A stretch of 12,438 nt of DNA from Fimbriimonadaceae bacterium (lineage in GTDB: Bacteria > Armatimonadota > Fimbriimonadia > Fimbriimonadales > Fimbriimonadaceae), in NCBI GenBank assembly GCA_025451715.1, contig JANWJY010000107.1:1-12438 (forward strand), written 5' to 3'. A program made the translations under genes and the position numbers. This document shows positions 5,416 through 11,530 of this stretch, piece after piece (positions within the stretch are counted from its first letter, which is position 1; each line of letters opens with the position of its first letter). Under the pieces are notes generated by a model. That model made no database searches, was not told where the DNA came from, and was given only the letters and a program-made list of their open reading frames with translations.

Positions 5416-6407
5416 GGATCGCGGTCGACGCGATGGGGGGCGACCACGCCCCGAGGGAGATCGTCGCAGGCGCGATTGAGGCCGCGAGGACGGTCAAGGG
5501 AGGCATCGTGCTCGTGGGCGACCCCTCTCAGATCGAGGACTGCCTCGGTGGCCCGGCCCCGCGCAACGTCGACATCCACCCGGCGAGCGAGGTCGTGGGC
5601 ATGGACGAGAAGCCCATGGACGCGATCCGAAAGAAGAAGGACTCGTCGCTCGCGGTCGCCGTGCAGCTCGTCAAGGACGGCCAGGCGCAGGCGTTCGTCT
5701 CGGCCGGCAACACCGGCGCGGTGACGGCCTCGACCCTCTTGAGTTGGAGGCAGATCCCCGGCGTCCACCGTCCGGCGATCGCCAGCCCGTTCCCGAACAA
5801 GTTCGGACGGTTCCTACTGCTGGACGCGGGCGCCTCTCCAGACGTGGACCCGGTGCAGATGCTGGAGTTCGCGCTGATGGGCCGTGCCTATGCGCAGAAG
5901 GTGATGGGCAAGGGCGACCCGAAGGTCCACCTGCTCAACATAGGCGAAGAGCCCGGCAAGGGCAACGCCTTCGCGAAGGCCGCCTATGAGCTCATGAGCG
6001 GCCACGATTGGTTCGCGGGGAACATCGAGGGGAAGGACATGTTCCACTCGCCTTGCGACGTCGTCGTGTGCGACGCGTTCGTCGGGAACATCGTGCTCAA
6101 GACCGCCGAGGGCGTCGGCGAGTTCATCATGGACGAGATCAAGGCGGCTGTCCCGAAGGACATCCGCAGGCTCGCGTTCCTGCCGCTCAAGAAGGCTCTC
6201 GCCCCGCTTCGCAAGCGCGTGGACTACGCCGAATACGGCGGGTCGCCCCTGTTGGGCCTGAACGGACTGTGTATTATCTGTCATGGTAGGAGCAGCGCGA
6301 AGGCGATCAAGAACGCAATCGAAATCGCGGCGACGGCGGTCGAGAACGACCTGGTGCCCGCAATTTGCGACGCGATCGGGCACGAGCGCAAACTGAAGGA
6401 AGAATGA
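5412..6407 (+). CDS. plsX: Phosphate acyltransferase PlsX
   Basis: PlsX converts acyl-ACP and phosphate to acyl-phosphate, the acyl donor for PlsY in phospholipid synthesis; it is a peripheral membrane enzyme. With the TTG start the protein has 331 aa, the usual length. The family N-terminus RIAVDAMGGDHAPREIV (2-18) is intact. Other recognisable blocks are VVGMDEKPMDAIRKKKDSSL (61-80), AFVSAGNTGAV (94-104), FLLLDAGA (134-141), LLNIGEEPGKGN (174-185) and VVVCDAFVGNIVLK (217-230). The last catalytic-region block is YGGSPLLGLNG (275-285). A longer frame starting at ATG 5289 would add 41 residues lying inside yceD and is rejected. The start overlaps the yceD stop (TTGA) and the stop overlaps fabH (ATGA), showing strong coupling. 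Confidence 0.96.
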   Translation: MRIAVDAMGGDHAPREIVAGAIEAARTVKGGIVLVGDPSQIEDCLGGPAPRNVDIHPASEVVGMDEKPMDAIRKKKDSSLAVAVQLVKDGQAQAFVSAGNTGAVTASTLLSWRQIPGVHRPAIASPFPNKFGRFLLLDAGASPDVDPVQMLEFALMGRAYAQKVMGKGDPKVHLLNIGEEPGKGNAFAKAAYELMSGHDWFAGNIEGKDMFHSPCDVVVCDAFVGNIVLKTAEGVGEFIMDEIKAAVPKDIRRLAFLPLKKALAPLRKRVDYAEYGGSPLLGLNGLCIICHGRSSAKAIKNAIEIAATAVENDLVPAICDAIGHERKLKEE

Positions 6408-7390
6408 GCATTCGAGCGGTCGTCCACGGGATCGGCATGTTCGTCCCCGAGAAGGTGCTCACGAACGCCGACCTCGAGAAGCTGGTGGACACCAGCGACG
6501 AGTGGATCATGCAGCGCACCGGCATCAAGGAGCGCCGTATGTGCTCGGACAGCGAGAGCGCGAGCACTCTCGCCATCGCAGCCGCGAAAGACGCGCTGAA
6601 GGACGCCCGTGTCGACGCTTCAGAGCTGCAGGTGATCATCGTCGGGTGCGTCACGGGCGACTACCTCTTCCCCTCGGTCTCGTGCCTGGTGCAAGAGGCG
6701 ATCGGCGCGAAGAACGCCGCAGCCTTCGATGTTGGTGCGGCATGCGCCGGCTTCATCTACTCGCTCAACGTCGCGACCGCGATGATCGAGTCGGGGCAGG
6801 TGACGAACGCGCTTGTAATCGGGTCCGACGCACTGACCAAGTTTGTGGACTTCACGGACCGTTCGACGTGCGTGCTGTTCGGTGACGGTGCAGGGGCGGT
6901 CGTATTGAAGGCCGAGACGGGCACCGATCGCGGAGTGATCGACACCGTTCTGCTCGCCGACGGCTCGGGGGCGAAGCACATCGACTTGCAGCTCGGGGGC
7001 TCGAAATACCCGGTCGGGCGAGACTACTCCGAGGGCAAGCGGCCGTACATCTTCATGGCCGGTTCCGAGGTCTACCGCTTCGCCGTGACCGCGATGGGCG
7101 ACGCGTGCTGCCGCGCTTTGGCCGAGGCCGGAATGGAGGCGTCCGACATCGACCTTTTCGTGCCGCACCAGGCGAATCTGCGCATCGTCGACTCCGCCGC
7201 AGAGCGGTTAGGGCTGCCGCCGGAGCGGGTGTTCAAGAACCTCGAGAAGTACGGCAACACGAGCGGGGCGTCGATCCCGATCGGGCTGTGTGAGGCAGTG
7301 CAGCAAGGGCGGCTTCGGCCCGGGATGGTCGTGATGACCGTGGGGTTCGGCGCGGGGCTCGTTTGGGGCGCGAACCTGATCCGGTGGTAG
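6404..7390 (+). CDS. fabH: Beta-ketoacyl-ACP synthase III (FabH)
   Basis: FabH condenses an acyl-CoA primer with malonyl-ACP to start fatty-acid synthesis. The 328-aa product has the full catalytic triad: Cys114 in DVGAACAGFIYS, His255 in FVPHQANLR and Asn285 in YGNTSGASIP. It also carries TSDEWIMQRTGIKERR (30-45), the usual CoA-site region, and the C-terminal GFGAGLVWGA. ATG 6404 overlaps the plsX stop and has AAGGA three bases upstream; an in-frame ATG at 6365 inside plsX is rejected. The gene lies at the end of the operon: fabD, fabG and acpP, which often follow, are absent, and the next gene converges from the other strand 3 bp away. Initiation specificity (straight-chain or branched) cannot be read from the sequence. 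Confidence 0.96.
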   Translation: MSIRAVVHGIGMFVPEKVLTNADLEKLVDTSDEWIMQRTGIKERRMCSDSESASTLAIAAAKDALKDARVDASELQVIIVGCVTGDYLFPSVSCLVQEAIGAKNAAAFDVGAACAGFIYSLNVATAMIESGQVTNALVIGSDALTKFVDFTDRSTCVLFGDGAGAVVLKAETGTDRGVIDTVLLADGSGAKHIDLQLGGSKYPVGRDYSEGKRPYIFMAGSEVYRFAVTAMGDACCRALAEAGMEASDIDLFVPHQANLRIVDSAAERLGLPPERVFKNLEKYGNTSGASIPIGLCEAVQQGRLRPGMVVMTVGFGAGLVWGANLIRW

Positions 7391-7393
7391 GCG

Positions 7394-8350
7394 CTACTCG
7401 ATCCTGTAGAGCGTGACCTGTCGCGGGGTCGCTTCGAAGACCACTGCGAGGATGTTGTCGTTGAACGCAGCGTCGAGAATTCCGCCGCGGGCGAGGTTCT
7501 TTACGGTCGCCAGCTTGCTGTTGTGCAGCCGCATCAACTTCGTAGCGCTACCGGTCGAGACGACGACGTGTCCGTCGTGCGAGTTGCGCGAGAGCTTGAC
7601 GTCGCCCGTGATCTCGAGGACGACGCCCATCTTGCCCTCCGTGGTACGACCGGTCCAGAGCCCCTGATGGTCTACCATGAGGCACGCCCCGCCTTGTACC
7701 GCAACCATCCGGGTGACCTGACCAATTGGTTGGGAGTAGTCTACGCTTAGGTCGTCGCTGTTAAGGAAGTAGAGAGTTCCCTTCTTCTCTTCGTTCGGTT
7801 CATCGACTGTGGCGACAACTCTCTCTGAGACGAACGCGAGCGCGGTGACAGCACCGCCGCCGAGCCTCTTCTCCAGCAGGCCCTTCCCAGCCATCCTGTA
7901 GACCTGACTCGAACCGAGGCCGACGTACGATGCCTTACTCGAGCGGGCGAACGATGTGACTGGAGACGCAAACGCAGTGCTGACTGGCCTCAGCCTCTGA
8001 CCCCAGACTGGGTCTTCAACTACGTCCAGCCCGCCATCCGCAGTATGGAAGAGGGTCTTTGCTTCGTCGTCCCAGGACAGCTCTCCGTACCAGATTCCGG
8101 AGTTCAGGGGGACCGGCCCTGCGCCGACCGCTGTTGGATCAACGACAAACTCGGACTCCTGAGCCTTGACCAGGAACTTGTCGCCGTCGACTCCAAGGAT
8201 CGCGACTGCCTGCTTGTCCAGCTCGATCGGTGGAAGCTCGACGACCTTCGCAGTCGCGACCGGACGACTGGAGAGGGCTGAGGTCACGACGATCCCAAAC
8301 CCCGCGACAAGCGCGATCGAGGTGAGGAATGTTGCGACGTCCTTACGCAT
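7394..8350 (-). CDS. Membrane-anchored protein of unknown function, propeller-like
   Basis: I do not recognise a family. From ATG 8350 the product is 318 aa. It begins MRKDVATFLTSIALVAG: two basic residues and then one hydrophobic segment (about 7-26) without a lipobox Cys, so it is probably an N-terminal anchor or uncleaved signal with the rest outside the cytoplasm. The remainder is a series of short beta-type strands with G/D turns (AVILGVDGDKFLV, SKASYVGLGSSQVYRM, SHDGHVVVSTGSATKLMRLH, NDNILAVVFEAT), as in beta-propeller proteins; this is inference and no repeat signature is firm. GGAGAGG directly abuts ATG 8350, an unusually short spacing. A frame extending upstream to 8449 would overlap rbsK by 76 bp and is rejected. 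It lies 23 bp downstream of rbsK and is likely co-transcribed with it. Confidence 0.75.
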   Translation of the reverse strand: MRKDVATFLTSIALVAGFGIVVTSALSSRPVATAKVVELPPIELDKQAVAILGVDGDKFLVKAQESEFVVDPTAVGAGPVPLNSGIWYGELSWDDEAKTLFHTADGGLDVVEDPVWGQRLRPVSTAFASPVTSFARSSKASYVGLGSSQVYRMAGKGLLEKRLGGGAVTALAFVSERVVATVDEPNEEKKGTLYFLNSDDLSVDYSQPIGQVTRMVAVQGGACLMVDHQGLWTGRTTEGKMGVVLEITGDVKLSRNSHDGHVVVSTGSATKLMRLHNSKLATVKNLARGGILDAAFNDNILAVVFEATPRQVTLYRIE

Positions 8351-8373
8351 CCTCTCCAGTGTAACTCGATTCG

Positions 8374-9270
8374 TCACTTGACGTTGGCTTGGAACCGGGT
8401 CGGCATCGACCCCTGCGCGCCCGGGTGTGTGACAGAGTACGAGGCGCACTTGACTGCGTTGGTCAGCGCGCCCTCGGTGTCCAAGCCCTCAGCCAAGAAC
8501 ACGGCGAGCGCGCCGGCGAAAGCGTCGCCCGCAGCGGTGGTGTCGACGGCCTCGACCCGCGGAGCGGGGATGTGGAGCTCGGTGCGCCCGTCGGTCCAGT
8601 AGCAGCCTTCCGCACCTAGCTTGAGCACGACCTGCTTGATGCCCTTTTCCAGAAGTGCACGTGCGGCGCGCTGCTGGGCGAACTCGTCGAGCGGGACGAT
8701 GCCCGTGAGGGCGAGGGTCTCGCTCTCGTTCGGCGTGATGACCTCGACGTGTTCGAGGAACTCGGGCTCAAGGAGCCGCGCCGGAGCCGGGTCGAGTATC
8801 AGCTTCCCGAAGCGCTCGCACGCGTAGACCGTCACTTCTGGGATCTCGAGCTGCACGAGCGTGTACTCTGGATCGATCTCTTTGAGCGCCCGTCTGACGT
8901 GGTCCGGATCGAGCAGCGCGTTCGCGCCGTGGTCGACCACGATCGTGTTCTCGCCGCGCTCGTTGACCGTGATCAGCGCCGTTCCGGTCGGGACGAGGTT
9001 CGTCGTTTTGACGTGGGTGACATCGACGCCTGCACCGGTGAGGCTCTCGATCAGCGCCTTGCCGTGAGTGTCCTCACCGATGCAGCCCACAAACAGAACT
9101 TGCGTCCCCACTCTGGCCAGCCGACCTGCGGCGACGGCCTGGTTCGCGCCCTTGCCCCCTGGGTTCGTGGAGAAGTCGCGGCCGACCACAGTCTCACCCG
9201 GTCTTGGTAGCGCCGCGCAGCGCACGACGAGGTCCATGTTCGCGCTGCCGACGACCGCGATGCGGGGCAT
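8374..9270 (-). CDS. rbsK: Ribokinase (PfkB-family carbohydrate kinase)
   Basis: Cytoplasmic PfkB-family kinase that phosphorylates ribose (or a similar sugar) at O5 with ATP. The 298-aa length is typical. The N-terminal VVGSANMDLVV (6-16) and NPGGKGANQAVAAGRLA (36-52) are the two sugar-binding signatures, and TPNESE (179-184) is the conserved phosphate/Mg segment. DTTAAGDAFAGAL (243-255) is the anion-hole motif with catalytic base Asp249; the Ala-Ala-Gly-Asp form is also that of E. coli RbsK. The C-terminal THPGAQGSMPTR is characteristic of ribokinases within the family. No ribose transporter, rbsD or LacI regulator is nearby, so the substrate is inferred from family only. There is no Shine-Dalgarno before ATG 9270; a TACACT box 6 nt upstream suggests a possible leaderless start. 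Confidence 0.9.
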   Translation of the reverse strand: MPRIAVVGSANMDLVVRCAALPRPGETVVGRDFSTNPGGKGANQAVAAGRLARVGTQVLFVGCIGEDTHGKALIESLTGAGVDVTHVKTTNLVPTGTALITVNERGENTIVVDHGANALLDPDHVRRALKEIDPEYTLVQLEIPEVTVYACERFGKLILDPAPARLLEPEFLEHVEVITPNESETLALTGIVPLDEFAQQRAARALLEKGIKQVVLKLGAEGCYWTDGRTELHIPAPRVEAVDTTAAGDAFAGALAVFLAEGLDTEGALTNAVKCASYSVTHPGAQGSMPTRFQANVK

Positions 9271-9276
9271 AGCGGG

Positions 9277-9282
9277 AGTGTA
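9277..9282 (-). promoter_or_regulatory. Candidate -10 box six bases before the rbsK ATG
   Basis: TACACT on the minus strand (4 of 6 to TATAAT) is followed by CCCGCT and then the ATG, so transcription would start at the A of the start codon. No Shine-Dalgarno and no good -35 are present. The call rests on spacing alone. Confidence 0.3.
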
Positions 9283-9315
9283 GTCTGGAGGATCGGAAGA
9301 AAGGAGGTTCGGTGG

Positions 9316-9519
9316 TTACGAAGCCTTTCCCGTCTTTACGCTCAGCGTGATCTCGCGCTTAAGGGTCCACTTTTCGATCTCGCTGAGGTGGGCGAAATGA
9401 ACGCCGGGCTTGTGGAGCAGGCAACCGAGATAGGCGACGAGGTCCTCGGCCTCCTCGCGGGTCAGGACGATGTCCACGTCCCTGAGCTGTTTTCCCGATT
9501 CAAAGTCGGTGATCTGCAT
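9316..9519 (-). CDS. Small protein of unknown function (67 aa)
   Basis: I cannot name a family. The product MQITDFESGKQLRDVDIVLT... is soluble, has one Cys (in YLGCLLHK), a predicted helix REEAEDLVAYLGCLL and a basic C-terminal beta-like segment KREITLSVKTG. It has no zinc motif, helix-turn-helix or membrane segment. Coding character is good: balanced amino-acid use, GGGAG placed 5 nt before the ATG, and a position in line with the neighbouring minus-strand genes (45 bp before rbsK, 78 bp after the methyltransferase). Its tidy fold pattern of strand, helix, strand suggests a conserved small protein rather than a chance frame. Confidence 0.65.
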   Translation of the reverse strand: MQITDFESGKQLRDVDIVLTREEAEDLVAYLGCLLHKPGVHFAHLSEIEKWTLKREITLSVKTGKAS

Positions 9520-9551
9520 TTCCGCTCCCGTTGATTGCTACCGGCCTAGAC

Positions 9552-9573
9552 GCACCCGTTTGTTCCGGGGTGC
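9552..9573 (-). terminator. Hairpin downstream of the methyltransferase gene
   Basis: GCACCC (9552-9557) pairs exactly with GGGTGC (9568-9573) around a 10-nt loop; with one bulged base the stem extends to seven pairs. It lies 25 bp past the methyltransferase stop and 33 bp before the small gene. No T-run follows, so it is only a candidate terminator or processing site. Confidence 0.3.
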
Positions 9574-9597
9574 TGGGGTCTGGGACTTGCGGCAGTT

Positions 9598-10455
9598 CTA
9601 GGCGCCGGATGCGACGACGACGTATTCGCCGACAGCCTTCGGGGCAATGCACCCAGGAAGGTAGCGCTCACGGAGGTCGTCCGCCTCGACCACGTCGAGA
9701 ATCCGCCACCCGTGCTCCTCGAGGCACTCGGGAACGTCTCGCGGGTGCAGGCCGAAAGTGAATGGTTCTCCGACCTCTTCCAACCAAGTGGTCAGTCCCT
9801 CGGCGGCGCGAAAGTTCGGGACTCCTTCCGGCGAGAGCTCCATCAGAGTGAACACGAAGCTGTTCGTAGGCGAAGCGAAGGCGGAGAGGAGCCTCTCGAC
9901 GACTTCCTTAGGCAGATACATGAACACTCCCTCGGCAATGAACACCGTCGGCTCGCCCGGCTGCCAACCTCTGGTCGCGAGCTTGTCAACGATGCAGCCG
10001 TCACCAAGGTCGATGTCGAGGAAACGGATCGCGGTTCCTTTGGCCAGCGAGCGCTTGGCCTCCTGGGTCGACGAGCAGTCCACCTCCCACACGGGGATCC
10101 GCCTCTCCTCGACCGTCCGAAGCCCGATCGGGTCGAGGCCGGCACCGAACACCACCATCTGCCGTGCACCCTTTTCGATCGCCTGGCCCACGGCGTCCGC
10201 GATCGCGCGCTTTCGCAGCGCGTAGTGCAGCAGGATGCCTGGCACGACCTTGTCGGCCCGTTCTTCTGCTGCGCGGCGGAACATTCCGAACCGCAGCGCA
10301 AAGGCAGCAAGCCCCTGTCCAGAAGCGAACAGCACCCGGGAGAACCAGTCGCGTGACTCGCGCGAGACCAGCCCCGTGTATCGTGGGTCGTAAGCAACGC
10401 AAAGCGTCCCGAGCGCGACCACTTGGGCTGTGCGGCTGGGTGTGTTCCTCCTCAT
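9598..10455 (-). CDS. LCM-family class I SAM-dependent methyltransferase
   Basis: Probable O-methyltransferase of the leucine carboxyl methyltransferase-like family (PF04072 type, including the mycobacterial TIGR00027 group); the substrate is unknown. The 285-aa protein starts with PSRTAQVVALGTLCVAYDPRY, the usual family opening with a basic N-terminus. SAM motif I is VVFGAGLDPIGLR (101-113), followed by the acidic EVDCSSTQEAKR (124-135) where the family has a conserved E.D. FLDIDL (145-150) and FIAEGVFMYLP (172-182) are the next two family blocks. GAG rather than the commoner GxGxDxR form is kept except for Ile in place of a small residue. AGAGG lies upstream of ATG 10455 at reasonable distance. 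The gap to mdh is 56 bp. No biosynthetic partners suggest a pathway. Confidence 0.85.
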   Translation of the reverse strand: MRRNTPSRTAQVVALGTLCVAYDPRYTGLVSRESRDWFSRVLFASGQGLAAFALRFGMFRRAAEERADKVVPGILLHYALRKRAIADAVGQAIEKGARQMVVFGAGLDPIGLRTVEERRIPVWEVDCSSTQEAKRSLAKGTAIRFLDIDLGDGCIVDKLATRGWQPGEPTVFIAEGVFMYLPKEVVERLLSAFASPTNSFVFTLMELSPEGVPNFRAAEGLTTWLEEVGEPFTFGLHPRDVPECLEEHGWRILDVVEADDLRERYLPGCIAPKAVGEYVVVASGA

Positions 10456-10511
10456 GACGCCGTGCCTCTATCAACGATCTGGGATGCGCCCGCGTTGCCG
10501 GACCGGCCGGA

Positions 10512-11450
10512 CTACGCGGTGACTGGGGAGCCGATCTGCGCGTACATGTCCTTCAGCGCTTGGGCACTCTTGAGCAGGCCCTCGCGCTCCGCGTCGCTGA
10601 CCTTGGGCTCAAAGATCGACACCACTCCCTTGCGACCGACCACGGTCGGCAACGAGAGCGAGATGTCCTTGATCCCGAGCTTGCCGTTCTGCGCTGCGCT
10701 CACAGGGAGCAGGCGACCGTCGTCCAGAGCTATGCCCTCGACGACTTCCTTTATCGAGATCCCAACTGCGCGACCAGCGCCGCCCTTCTGGGCGATGACT
10801 GTGGCCCCTGACTTTCGGGTGGCGTCAAACAGCGTTTCGGCCGAGGAGTCGTTCCAGCCGGGGATCGATTGGATGGACACCCCGTTGATGGTCGCTGACG
10901 ACCAGATCGGCACCATGGTGTCGCCGTGCTCGCCAAGGATCAGTGCCTTGACGTCGAGCGCTCCGACCTTGAAGTGATCGGCGATCAGGCTGCGGAAGCG
11001 GGCCGTGTCCAGCACCGTGCCGAGCCCCATGACCTGTGCCTCTGGGAGGAGGCCGCGCTTGACCGTCACGTGAGTCAGGATGTCGACCGGGTTGCTGACG
11101 ACGAGGACCGTTGCGCCATCGTTCAGCTTGACCTTTTTCAGTTCGTCGAGGATGCCGTTGAAGAGGGCGAGGTTGCGGTTGATGAGGTCGAGCCGGCTCT
11201 CGTCGGGCTTGCGCCGCAGACCGGCGGTGATAACGACGCTGTCGCTGTTCTCGCACACGCCGTAGTCGCCGCCGGAGAACGTTTGGTTGGCCGTCAAGGA
11301 CGCGCCGTGGCGCAGGTCGAGCGCCTCTCCCTGGGCGAGCTCGGCGTTCACGTCCATGAGCGCGATGTGGTTGACGACCTTTCCGAGCTGCAGGGCGTAG
11401 GCCGCATCCGATCCGACGCGCCCGCCTCCTCCGATGATGCTGACTTTCAT
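10512..11450 (-). CDS. mdh: Malate dehydrogenase of the LDH-like type
   Basis: NAD-dependent 2-hydroxyacid dehydrogenase; malate/oxaloacetate is the likely pair. The 312-aa protein begins MKVSIIGGGGRVGSDAAYAL with the Rossmann glycine loop, and MDVN (32-35) supplies the Asp that selects NAD over NADP. Catalytic residues are present: Asp148 and Arg151 in GTVLDTARFR and His175 in GEHGDTMVP. The discriminating residue is Arg80 in AGLRRKPDESR (Gln in lactate dehydrogenases, Arg in malate dehydrogenases); Arg86 is the second substrate arginine. The overall sequence (DLRHG, GTVLDTARFR) is LDH-like, so a lactate dehydrogenase cannot be fully excluded. ATG 11450 is chosen since the protein starts there in the family; a frame extending to 11519 only adds spacer translation. 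There is no Shine-Dalgarno; TAAACT lies 13 nt upstream. Confidence 0.88.
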   Translation of the reverse strand: MKVSIIGGGGRVGSDAAYALQLGKVVNHIALMDVNAELAQGEALDLRHGASLTANQTFSGGDYGVCENSDSVVITAGLRRKPDESRLDLINRNLALFNGILDELKKVKLNDGATVLVVSNPVDILTHVTVKRGLLPEAQVMGLGTVLDTARFRSLIADHFKVGALDVKALILGEHGDTMVPIWSSATINGVSIQSIPGWNDSSAETLFDATRKSGATVIAQKGGAGRAVGISIKEVVEGIALDDGRLLPVSAAQNGKLGIKDISLSLPTVVGRKGVVSIFEPKVSDAEREGLLKSAQALKDMYAQIGSPVTA

Positions 11451-11530
11451 GGCTGTTGGTTGGAGTTTAGCCTGGAGCGGCCCGAGTCCCGAGTCCACTT
11501 TGCTCACTGCATGCTGCACTCAGCACTCCC
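11451..11530. other. Spacer between argJ and mdh with short repeats
   Basis: 80 bp without a gene. CCCGAGT occurs twice in tandem (11481-11494), and the neighbouring 11502-11528 is a run of related CACT/GCA units (CACTGCATGCTGCACT then CAGCACTC). TAAACT on the minus strand (11469-11464) is a weak -10 candidate for mdh. No hairpin terminator for argJ is visible. Confidence 0.5.

Noticed and set aside
8351..8449. Start of the membrane protein at ATG 8449
   Set aside because: It would overlap rbsK by 76 bp and place the hydrophobic anchor internally; ATG 8350 follows the rbsK stop by 23 bp and has GGAGAGG.
10512..11450. Lactate dehydrogenase as first choice
   Set aside because: The substrate-selecting position carries Arg rather than Gln, so malate dehydrogenase is the better call, with reservation.
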